A stretch of 64,000 nt of DNA from Epiperipatus broadwayi (taxonomy: Eukaryota; Onychophora; Udeonychophora; Euonychophora; Peripatidae): contig JAQFVV010012442.1 of NCBI GenBank assembly GCA_028023455.1, positions 62,001-126,000 on the forward strand, given 5' to 3'. Both the position numbers and the translations under genes were made by a program. Each line of letters opens with the position of its first letter. The first letter of the stretch is position 1. The notes beneath the pieces are model-generated. The model ran no database searches. It had not been told where the DNA came from and saw nothing but the letters and a program-made list of their open reading frames with translations. This document shows positions 53,456 through 64,000 of the stretch, one piece after another.

Positions 53456-55685
53456 TATTACTACTCTCCACTCATTTTAATTATCGTTTATTTTATATTT
53501 TAAGACTCTATTATCTATTTTATATAATTGAAGATTACTGGCTGTACACAGAATCTCCTCTTTATTCAATGTTTTAATAATCAGCATTAATTTTTTATCT
53601 TGATTCTGTAAATTATGGATATTTAATAAATCGTTCTCTACATTTTCATCAACTATCAGGTCAACATTCATAATGTAGGCATTATCTACCGATAAATGTA
53701 GTTGTTCTGATTTACATGAATTTCGATTTAGTGCATCAGCTACTACATTCTCAGATCCTTTACAATATTTACTTGTATAATTGAATTCTTGTAATAACAG
53801 ACTCCATCTAACTAATCGAAAATTAGTCTAGTAGATATAATTCAAGAATTTGAGGCATTTATGATCAGTTATCACAATAACCTATGATCCAAGAAGCATC
53901 TGTCGAAATTTTTGAAAAGCCCACACTATGCTAGGGTGTCTTTCTCTGTAACCATATAATTCAATTCAGGTCCTTTTAATAGTGGGTTAATAAAATAAAG
54001 CACTCCTGTTTGGCCATCCTCTTGGATTTGGGATAAAGTTAACCCTAATCGGTAACCGCTACTATCTGTTTGTAAGTTGAATGGTTTGCTAAAGTCAGGA
54101 AAAGCTAATATAGTTTGCTTTAAAAATCCAGCTTTGATTTTAGCAAATGCATCCTCTTGTTCCTCAGTCCATTTCCTTTTCTCATCTTTTCTAATGAGTT
54201 TTAACAACCGTTCCATGCAATCAGTAAATTTTTGGTAGAAACGATTATAAAATTACATATTCCTAAAAATCTTATTTGTTTTTTTTTATTTGTGGGTTTA
54301 GAGAAACTATGTATGGCTGTAATCTTTTCTGGATGAGGATTAATCCCATTGTGACCAACAATATGACCTAAGAAAATCACTTCATTAGATACTAAAGTGG
54401 TTTTCTTAAAATTAATTTTTATTCCTTTGTCAGAACACTCTTTAAAAAATAGTTCTATATGTTGAAGATGTTCTTCAATTGTAGTTGATGCAATTATAAC
54501 ATCATCTACATACATTGTCACAATCTGTTTTATATCAGGAGATAAGCTTTTATCTAAGCATCGAATTAAAGCAGCACCACTATTGATCAATCCAAATAGC
54601 ATCCTATTAAATTGGTAAGTAAATCCTTCATACCGAAACGCGGTATATTGGCGATCTTCAGGATGAAGTTCTATCTGCCAATAGCTTGAGTCAAATCGAA
54701 AAAAGAAAATACTTTCTTGTTTCCAAATCTCACGAATAATTCGTGTATGGGCGGTGGTATATTTCTGTCAGGGACAGTAATTTCGTTTATTTGTCTAGCA
54801 TCCAAACAAAATCTCATCTACCCATCTTTATTCTTCACTAATCACAACTGGATTACAGTACGGTGAAAAGCATTTGGAAATGATTTCCCATTCAAGCATT
54901 TTATTAATTTGTTTGTATATTTCTTCTCTATATTGATAAGGAAGAGGATAAGATTTGGATTGAAAAAGTTAATCATGAATTAATTTTATTCTTTGCTGAA
55001 AACCTTCAATAACTCCTGGTATTTCTGAAAATATTGTATTATATTCATTAATAATAGATTGCAATTTATTAACATTATCACCATCAATTAAATTTGATTC
55101 AGCAATTTTTGATTTTACAAGTGCTTCTGGTACGTTTGACATTATACAATCAATTTCCAACAGATCATACTTTGGAGACAATGTCATCCTTAAAACCACA
55201 TCACCTATATGAACTATCTTATTTTTAAAATCAATCAAACATTTGTTCAGATGTAAAAAGTCTACTCCCAATGTCATTTCATGAATAAGTCCAGTTAATA
55301 TCAAAAATACATGATAAATACATGCTTGATTAATACTTAGTTTGATCCAGATTTGCTTTTGAATTAATTTTGCCCTTTTATTATTAGCTAGGGTAATCTG
55401 TACTGTTTTTAGAGGTAAGGTTTTAATATGTGGATTTTTATCCATCAACCTTTTATAAAACTCTTCAGATATTACAGATATTAGGCTACCAATATCTAAT
55501 AAGACTCTAATTTGCAAAGTCTCAAACATAATATTAATTAATGGACAATTTTGAACAGCACACTTGGGTTCATCATCTTCCTCTAAACATATTATATTGG
55601 TGATTTGTTTAACTACAATTTTATTTTTGTTCCTCGTTTTAAATATGGGTCTTTGAGGAGATGAACTATTTCCGAACACCCTCAT
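53456..55685 (-). pseudogene. pol: Pol of element C: protease, RT, RNase H (integrase deleted)
   Basis: Protease region at about 55685-54969 includes VLLDIGSLISVIS, so the DTG active site reads DIG, and GVDFLHLN. The RT N-terminus (54968-54610) has stops and frame changes. From 54602 RT is open with FGLINSGAALIRCLDKS and YVDD at about 54512-54501, then LGHIVGHNGINPHPEKI. RNase H follows at about 54100-53926 with LQTDSSGYRLG and a broken VTEKDTLA. The linker to integrase (VDLIVDENVENDLLN) ends near 53460. Order and motifs match element B pol closely, so B and C belong to the same lineage. Confidence 0.88.
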
Positions 55686-55729
55686 TAATTTAATTTTGCT
55701 GTTGTTTTGGGTATATTTTTATTATACAC

Positions 55730-57688
55730 TATTTTACCTTTATTCAAACCACTAGTAGATGTTATACTCTTAATTTCTGAAATTTGATGTGTATCAGAAC
55801 TTAATTAACATCTGCATTATTATCACTCTTCATTGTTTGACTTTGTGAATGATTCAGTCTTATGCTTTCTTTTTTAATAATTAATAGCATTTACTTGAAT
55901 ATTTTCTTTTTTCTTTCAAAATATTTTGATTAATATTTTGGTTATTTGAGTCAATATTATTTAAAATATCTATAATTTGTTCGATAATTTGTGCATTAGA
56001 AAATAATAAAGACTGCTCAATTTTCATAGGTAAGTTATGTTTTACAATACGAATAATTTGATTTTGGCTAAAATGATAAGTATCAAGGGTTTTCAGTTTT
56101 TATACCTGTCTTCTAAAAAAAATTAGTAAGAGTTTCACCTGGCATATTTTTATTTTTTCCTGAAGTATTTGATATAACAGTGATTCTTGACGATCATTAT
56201 TCCAAAAATTCTTTATCAATATATTTTGATATTCTTCAAAAGTTTTTGGTATTTGGAACAATGATTCCCACCATGATAAAGCATCACCTTGTAAATGACT
56301 GTATGCTACTATCAATTTTTCACCTTCTGTCAAATTAATATTTACTGAAAAATATAAATTTAAACTCTTTATATGCTCTATTGGAGCTTCATTTGTAAAC
56401 CTTTGAAAATGTTTTAATTTTACAAATTGATTTACTACATTAGATTGTAATACATGATTTGTATTGCTAACATTTTCTTTTTGTATATTTATAGAAGATT
56501 TCTGATTGTGATGGTGAGCAAAGTCTCCTATAAAATATATAATGTTATCCTTATTATTTTGCTCCCTTTGCATATTTTCCATCTCAATCACTATTTCATC
56601 TTGATGTTCCTTTTTATTTGGATCTTTCCTTATCCTATTAATAGCTTCTAATATTTGGTTAAATTTATCTGAAGTAGTGTCTTCTTTAATATTAGATGAT
56701 TTAATCCTTTTACAAGCTTGGGTATAATTTTCCATCATTATTTTTCCTTCTTTCTCAAACTCATCCTTCAAAACTTTAATGGTTTGATCTACGGTAATAT
56801 TTTTATTTTCCAATTGATTAAATATCACCGATTGATTCTCTAATAATATTTCAATATTATCTTTATTTAACTTTACGTCTGAATCAATCAAATTTTGGTT
56901 CACATTTAAACACTGAAAATATTTTTCCATAGACTGAGTTTTCTTGTCTTGGTTATTAATTTCTATGTGGACATCTATTATTTTCTCATCTAAAACCTTT
57001 TCAGTCTCTTCTTGGATTTTATACATATCAATTTGGAGATGATTGCATACAGTTTTTATTTCTAAAAATTCGTTTTCTACTTTATTTTCTATTTTTGATT
57101 CAGTTCAAAAAATCTTTTTTGACACTTAATATATGTTTCTTCAATAACCTTTTGAATTTTTTTTTTAATTTCACTATTCATATTCGTTTGTATTGGTGAT
57201 ACCTCGTCCTTCAAATCTATTTTTATATTATCTAATTTTATTGATAATTCATTTGTAATATCTACTTTCACACTTTCCATTTTGGTATCGATATTTGTAG
57301 ACAAATCTATTTTCACACTTTCCATCTTGGTATCGATATTTGTAGACAAATCTACTTTCAGATTTTTCATCTGAGTATACATACTTTCCATTTTGATATC
57401 TATGTTTGTAGATAAATTTTCCATCATTTATTGCATCATTAACATCATTTGACTTAATGACGGATTATTATCGCTCGTTTTATTTTCTATAGGATTGTCA
57501 ATAATATCCATAGTTTCTGGAACACGTGTATCTAATATAGAACTACCCTCAGACACACCTATATCTATTTATTCACTGGTACTATTCATAGTATCGTCAG
57601 ATATATCTGAACTAAGTACCTCAGTTTGCATTTCTATATTATTATCAGTATTAGAAGAAAATATTTTATCCTTACTTCTCATAATCAT
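55730..57688 (-). pseudogene. gag: Gag of element C
   Basis: Likely start is ATG 57688. Two in-frame stops lie upstream of 57427, a frame change occurs near 57100, and another near 56100. The N-terminal part is a coiled coil made of repeats such as STNIDTKMESVKVD, encoded by about 54-bp tandem DNA units at 57240-57420. The second part (57026-56130) is helical and then capsid-like: HIKSLNLYFSVNINLTEGEK, LSWWESLF, and FFRRQV. The rest of the capsid is readable to about 55900 in another frame (QNQIIRIVKHNLP). No zinc knuckle seen. The architecture is the same as in B. Confidence 0.85.
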
Positions 57689-58016
57689 AAAACTAACTTT
57701 ATCTTAACTATAACTTTATTTATATGATAATATATTATTTATCATAGGATATTAATGCAATGCCTTTTTCTTTTCAACATATATATGTGTTCTTACTTTA
57801 ATGCCTAATTTTAAATTATATTTTTAAGTGAGTGATCTATTCATTTAAATTTTAACTATTTAATTTTCAAAGTCTCCATTATTTTATTACCTACCTGTTT
57901 ATAATACATTTGATATGAGAAGATTATTAATAATATTTATCCCTCAATGTTTTGTATCGCTATACAAACAATATAAAGTTCATGATTCAATATAATAACG
58001 ATATGGAATCTATAAT

Positions 58017-58040
58017 TCAAGGCCCTAGTTGTGTGTGCCA
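58017..58040 (-). promoter_or_regulatory. Primer binding site of element C, tRNA-Lys-like
   Basis: On the minus strand TGGCACACACAACTAGGGCC starts two bases after the LTR end. It shares CAACTAGGGC with the site of element B, so both probably use the same tRNA. Confidence 0.65.
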
Positions 58041-58442
58041 TATGTAACGGTATGCCGCATCTCAACAAGATATGTTAAGGCAGTCACATCTCACTATAGT
58101 CAGACTTAAGGTCTTCATATAGGATGCCATGAATGATGTGATTTAATTTTGATATAAAACTATATTTGTTCCCAATAACTAATTTATTATTATAAAAAAA
58201 ATATTATATTTAAACCACATCAAATCAATTTTCACCTTAATTAACTTTACTGTTATGCTCAGATTTCAAACTCAGGGAAGTTTAACAATTTACTCTTTTC
58301 AGGGGTTCCTATCAAAATTTTAAAGTAATATTAATAATGAATCTCACTAACGCTTTAAATTAAATAAAACAAAATTGAAGACTTCATTTAATTTATTCTA
58401 AAAAACATAATTATTTATTTAACAATTAAATAATTTAAATTT

Positions 58443-58445
<3 letters not shown>

Positions 58446-58495
<50 letters not shown>
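58446..58495. repeat. (TA)n microsatellite inside LTR C
   Basis: About 50 bp of TA within the LTR. Confidence 0.92.
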
Positions 58496-58501
<6 letters not shown>

Positions 58502-59257
58502 TTATATATCTATCTCCTTATATTAAAAATGTAAATATTCTCTTTATTTACGATAGATATATTTTCTAAACCTATAACACTACGTGATTTTACAATGTAT
58601 TTAAAATATAAGTATCCTAATATTTAGACATTTATATTAATGCTATTTTACAATAATTGGGTTATACAAACAATAATCCAATCATTTGTATATAATACCT
58701 TCATTCGTTAAAATGATTGTCTGTAATTTATATTCATTAATATAAAAATATATACTTCACAACAATGTTAATCATTTATTCATTTATCATACATTACTGT
58801 TATTAATTTATTTAGATTAGTATAAACAAAGTAGTGTCATGTCATGGAAAATAATATGTGGATTTAAAAATAATTTAATCTCTTACCTCTAAGTTCACAT
58901 TATCCCTTTCCCAAATTAACATTGATTAACTGATATTTAAATCTTTATTAAGCATAAATAAAACAAAAAATATTCGAAATTATTAATTCTCTCTTATTAT
59001 TCATTTTTTTACTAAAATGAATACGATGATAAAGAAAATGAAATTAATTTTTCCCAATTATAATTTTCAAAAATCTTAAATGTTTTTTTTTTTAAAGTTA
59101 ATGTTCCTCACAAATAAAAATCCTTCAAAGATACAGTTTTTTTTATTCCTTTGTTGTTAAACATTAAAGAGAATAATATTAGGATATCCTAAGTTGACAT
59201 TTAGTTTCCTCTTTATATTCAACTTCTTAATACAAAGTTCCTTTATTAACATTTATA

Positions 59258-59396
59258 ATTCCATTTTGAAGATCTAATTTTTATAATTTTAAGGCATTCA
59301 TAATTCTATTTTGAAGATCTAATTTCTTTATAATTTTAAGGCATTCATAATTCCATTTTGAATATCTAATTTATTTATAATTTTAAGGCATTCAGC
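59258..59396. repeat. 45-47-bp tandem repeat, three copies
   Basis: ATTCCATTTTGAAGATCTAA starts at 59258, 59303 (one change) and 59350. Each ends AATTTTAAGGCATTCA. It lies inside LTR C. Confidence 0.92.
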
Positions 59397-60069
59397 AAAT
59401 GATGTTATTCCCACATATATATTTGATTAGGCTAGTGCATTTTATCTATCCCATGATAAATTTCTGTTCTAGCTGCTCTGCATTTTTTATATAATGTAAA
59501 GTACATTAAATTTGAATGAAGTGTTTATAAACATGTTCTTTTTTAAGACACCGTTTAAAACGTAATTAAAACATTTTTTATAGAACTTGAAAATATATTT
59601 AGATTACTTTCTTTGAACAAATATTAGAAATTTCTTCTAATGAGTATTAAATTGTTCAAAATATAAACTTCAACTTACATTGTTCTTTGAAATCAAACAT
59701 AGTAGAAGTTTTTATGAGGATATAGCTGACAAAAATAGAATCCTTTGTCTTTTAATAAAAAGATTAAAATTATTATATCATATCTTGCTCCATCAGCTTG
59801 TTGAAGCATACACAATCACATTGTTGCAATAACAATTAGATATTAAACACTAAGTTAATTTCATTTCCTTTAATTTGATAAACTGTGAACCCAGTGGTCA
59901 TTTATCACCTTGTCAACAGTCTTTTGTCAACCACGTCTTTTTATTTTATTTTAAAGAATGAAAAATACTAACTTAACAAGTTATATATTTACTTTCATAA
60001 ATATAATAATAATGCAAATAGAATCTATACATATTGATTACATGTATGTATGGGTATATATATACTCCT

Positions 60070-60072
<3 letters not shown>

Positions 60073-60103
<31 letters not shown>

Positions 60104-60118
60104 ATGTAGGATATATGT

Positions 60119-60168
<50 letters not shown>
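60073..60168. repeat. Interrupted (TA)n array with inverted LTR-end snippets
   Basis: TCCTACA (LTR C end, 60066-60072) is reverse-complemented as TGTAGGA at 60105-60111, with a further TGTAGG at 60116, between two TA tracts. Confidence 0.85.
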
Positions 60169-60173
<5 letters not shown>

Positions 60174-63100
60174 CCTACACCCCCAACACCGCTCATATAC
60201 ATTATGTGAATGAAATACCCAGGTGCCAGTTCTATTAATGAATAGAACAATATAACAAAAGATATAATAAAATTATTACTGAGACTCTATATTTAAGTTT
60301 ATGTTCAGCTCAGCTCAGTGGGAGGCTATAGGCAGTTCATAAGATATATGATAATAAATGAATAAACGAAGAAATATTATAAAACATTTAACATAATGTA
60401 AATTCCTTTGTTAATTAATTGTATGATAAAGAATCATAATGTTTATTTGGTACAGTCTATTAAAATATACTTTAAACTTAATTTCTTCCTTCATCCAAGT
60501 ATAACACATATCATCTTGCTATAATTATATTCTTAAACAATTCTATGACTTGGCATATTATAATCTAAACATCTACTTTAATGACAATCAAGAAATAAAC
60601 AATAAGATATCAGGGAATTTAACAAACAGAGTTGAATTAAATAAACTACATTAGCCCATAAGTTATAATTCTAAAGTATGACAAAAATGTAATAAAACAA
60701 ATTGACTAAAATATTTTACTGTATTTCAATAATAAGATAATGACAGATATAGGGTATTTTAATCTCATATTATCATCTAACAAATATACTGACTTGACAA
60801 CCATTCTAATACGTTATCATGTGGCAAATGTTCTTTTATAATGTTTGGATTAAGGAAAACAATATTGTGAGACACTAGCTAATTTAATATTATAACTCTA
60901 AAATAATATATCTATTTTGTAATAGATTTATGAAATGTGGAGATGTGGAAATATAAATACAAATGTACACAAGAATAACTCAAGACACAGCTTTTAAGAT
61001 TTAAATAACTAAAACAAATCATTTATTATAACAAATAAACTTGGTTTAACATAATATTTACAAATGGACTATTTGTTTTACATATTTTTAGATTATCGAA
61101 TAATTTTTTTTAGCATCAGTTTAGGATTATCCCTACTATCAAAACAAATTAATAACAAAGCTTAAGTATCCTGACTTCGAACACAGGTTTTTCCTACATG
61201 TTTCATCTATATGACAATAAATAAATAACATGTTATGTTATTAGCACAAAAAATACTTTTGAGAGGATATTACTCTTGATTAACAGAATAAATCAAATCA
61301 CTTATATTTGGCTTTCAGCAAAGCAACTTTCTCTAATTGACTAATAATCACGTTCAATTAAGTATACCTTTCATTTATAGCAACAAAATCATGTTTATTC
61401 TGATGATTTGATGATTTATAACTTTTATTTAAATAAATATACTGTATTTATTTAAAATATTTATTTCCCGTTTAAATCTTAATACGTTATACTTCTATTA
61501 AATGAGTGTAGTATTTTCAAAAGCATTTATTTCTCATTTTAATTTCAATAATTCTATACTTTATATACACGATATTATTTATATTACGCGTGTGTGTGCA
61601 CGTTCAAGCAGCAATAATGTAAAACAATCTTTTTTTAATATTTTATAAACTCTCCATTCATTAAGAAAATATCATACAATTATTTTATTTCGGACAATGT
61701 CATAATTCATCAATAAAAATATGACACTAATACTACATCAAGAGTTAATCTTACAATTTATCTAGCCACATATTAATTAACACAAAGCTATATTTTCATG
61801 ATTATATATATACTATACTTTATAAGGGGAATGTACATGAGGAGCAGATAACTCTTACTGAACACTTCCACAATTCTTCATTACCAAGAATCTAAGAAAA
61901 ACGTCACACAAGTTCCTAAACATCATTTAATCATATTTCAACAATAACTCATCTACTTCTAAATACATTATTGGTAGGGAATTTAATTCCTCATCACCAG
62001 GGCCCTAAGAACATCACTTCAAAAAAATATCATTAATCATATGCATATAAAATAAACTAGGCTCTACTCATGGAAAATTATTAACATATACTAAATAAGC
62101 AAGATCTTTTATTCCTACAGACATTATAACACAAAGATTTCTTTCTATTCTCATAGCTTCTCTAAATATCGAATATTATAAATACACACTGGCAGATAAA
62201 TACATACAGATAATATACCAATCCATTCAACTCAGTAGAATATGACAGTGTACAAAATTTATGCATAAATTTATTCACAAACTATACTTTATCAAACAAA
62301 TATTGTAATTGTGCAAAACAAACACACACACGCGAATAAAAACTATATATAATATTAACTCTAAATTACACACTAAGCAGGTAACATGATAATTCAATAT
62401 TGCATTAAGATATAACTTTTAATTTAATAAACTTTAGGTTACTTTTTAAAATTTAATATTTATAATTATTACGAACAAATTTTCTTTCATATCTAACAAA
62501 CTATTTCTATTATACGTTCATTGATTCAAAAAAAAAAAAGAAAATAATTCTTACTTTGAGACATTAAAGTATGCAAAATAAATATAAACCTCTCTAATAA
62601 TATATTTTAAAAAAATACTTGTTTCTTTTAACTTCGTAAAAGAACAATAAAACTTATTTGAATACAATCAATTTTTACCAGTGTTCTCCTCATTCAGATA
62701 CGCTTCAGAGATGGTCTCGAATATCAAAATAACACAGATTATAAATGAACATAATAATACATAAGCCTGTCTACCTATTTTATGTATATTAATTATGACA
62801 AGCAATAAAAAAATAAAGAAACAAAAGTTATTAGTTTTGTAACTTAAAATAAAAGTTCATTTGCAAAGCTCGGTTCCAGGTTTACGAAACAATATGGAAC
62901 ACATTCCAAACTGAATTTAAACTAAAATACACTTCTGCAGTATAACTTAAAAAAATAAGCATAACTTAAATATGCCCAGCACCTTTTAGTGTTCATAGTA
63001 TATCTGTTTGAGGTACCAAATCACACACAAGCAGTTAATTTCTCCTTTATTATACAGAAAATATACCAAATTCTCTGCTGTAGTTCTGGTTTAAATACAC

Positions 63101-64000
63101 AATTATCCTTAGTATTTTCTGAATAGCATTTAACATTTTAAATTGTCCTTAGTAATTCCATATTTAATAATGCTTTGTTTTATATTCCATCCTTATTGAA
63201 GAGAACAAAAATTACCCACATTTCTGTCTTTCTATTCAATTTAAACAGAAGTAGCTTACATTTTATTTCCTCAATTTAAAAATACGTATTAGTTCCAGAA
63301 ATATCAAATAAATGAATACTGTTATCTCCTTATGATGAACTTAAACAGAGTATGATCTATCAATATAGACATATTCTTAAGACTATGTATAATCTTCACA
63401 AAAACACAACACAAAAAATAGTGAGAAACTAGAATATATTCTGTAGTATAGTTCTGCATGTGTTTCCATATATATATAAACATGTTTCTTAATGATACAA
63501 CAACAATATTTATGTAGACCATTCTTATTTAAAATGGCAATTAAGTGAAACAATGTAGACTGGACATTATTAACACTCATTTTTAAAAGAGTAATAGTTA
63601 TAAAGGGATTAATTCAGAAATGTTTAAATCAAAGAGAGTAAATCAAACGGACACACCTTTTTTAAAACCTTACAATTGCATTTTTAATTAACTTTTTCCA
63701 TAATAAAGTTCTGAAGCTCCTTTGGAAGTTTTTAGTCTAAAATGTTTTCAAAGTCAATTTGACTTCAGCAACTGGCTTTAATTTTTACAATACATGAACC
63801 AATGTTTACTGGTTACAATCACATTATAAAGAGCCAATTTTCTACACTAGGGATCTTTGTCAAAAAAAACCCTCTTTAGCAAACTTCATTTGCTTTTCCC
63901 AAGGTTACTCCCATGCATCTTTCTAGCTAATTAATTACATATGCAAAAAAAAAAAATATTTTCAAAAAAAAAATCACTTTTATTTTTAAAACTAAATGAA
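60169..64000. other. AT-rich sequence without recognised features
   Basis: No frame of substance, RNA gene, LTR pair or clear tandem repeat. The left edge TATAACCTACACC after (TA)n resembles a decayed TGTAAC end, so this may be the end of another minus-oriented LTR element running off the window. Small TA runs occur near 61803 and 63470. Confidence 0.45.

Larger units (their letters stand above)
53393..60072 (-). mobile_element. Gypsy LTR retrotransposon C (minus strand, internally deleted)
   Basis: Gag and pol read on the minus strand between a 5' LTR (58043-60072) and a 63-bp remnant of the 3' LTR (53393-53455). The two LTR ends share TATGTTAAGGCAGTC and CTCACTATAG. Integrase, polypurine tract and most of the 3' LTR are gone: the pol frame runs straight into the LTR end at about 53455. 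LTR start on the minus strand is TGTAGGAGTATATATA, resembling element B. Both outer ends abut (TA)n. Many stops and frameshifts show an old copy. Confidence 0.85.
58043..60072 (-). repeat. 5' LTR of element C, about 2.0 kb
   Basis: On the minus strand it begins TGTAGGAGTATATATA (60072) and ends CATACCGTTACA (58043). The end is fixed by the 63-bp match at 53393 and by the primer binding site. The start is inferred from the TG and the adjoining (TA)n, because the partner LTR is deleted. It contains a TA array at 58446-58495 and a three-copy tandem repeat. Confidence 0.65.

Overview
The window is about 64 kb of very AT-rich animal DNA made almost entirely of mobile elements and repeats. I see no convincing host gene, tRNA or rRNA. 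An RTE-type LINE, Ty3/Gypsy LTR elements, a Penelope-like element with a GIY-YIG endonuclease and long (TA)n microsatellites together point to a metazoan, probably an invertebrate. The sequence alone does not settle the taxon.

Layout. 1-1878: 5'-truncated, decayed RTE LINE. 3486-4546: LINE 3' fragment on the minus strand, ending in a perfect 37-bp hairpin. 4850-12022: LTR element A (1.78-kb LTRs, a broken gag, no pol). 12109-18302: LTR element E on the minus strand (about 1.9-kb LTRs, only a gag coiled-coil remnant). 18384-22700: cluster of fold-back and tandem repeats separated by (TA)n. 22699-24861: possible solo LTR. 24949-39832: Gypsy element B, nearly complete, with unusually long LTRs of about 4.07 kb, a 626-residue Gag and a nearly intact Pol. 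39892-42071: possible solo LTR. 43345-46046: two Penelope-like copies in a large palindrome. 47582-49734: solo LTR. 51069-52345: 58-bp minisatellite. 53393-60072: Gypsy element C on the minus strand, internally deleted. 60169-64000: AT-rich sequence with nothing recognised.

The most interesting content is at 19182-22630. Tandem 380-bp and 400-bp units each carry a hammerhead ribozyme motif: CTGANGA core, GAA, a palindromic stem III, a cleavage-site C, and a paired stem I with internal loop. Stem I and stem III differ between the two subfamilies but keep their pairing. This is the organisation of retrozymes: non-autonomous tandem repeats whose RNA self-cleaves to unit length and can circularise. 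Five of the seven copies keep the invariant core.

A second theme is the link between the elements and (TA)n arrays. LTR elements A, B, C and E and the solo LTRs begin or end exactly at (TA)n tracts, which suggests an integrase preference for ATAT targets. Several of these arrays also carry short inverted copies of the adjoining element end, as expected from fold-back template switching at TA hairpins. Elements A, B and C share one Gag architecture: an N-terminal coiled coil, a retrotransposon-type capsid and no zinc knuckle. E keeps only a coiled-coil remnant.
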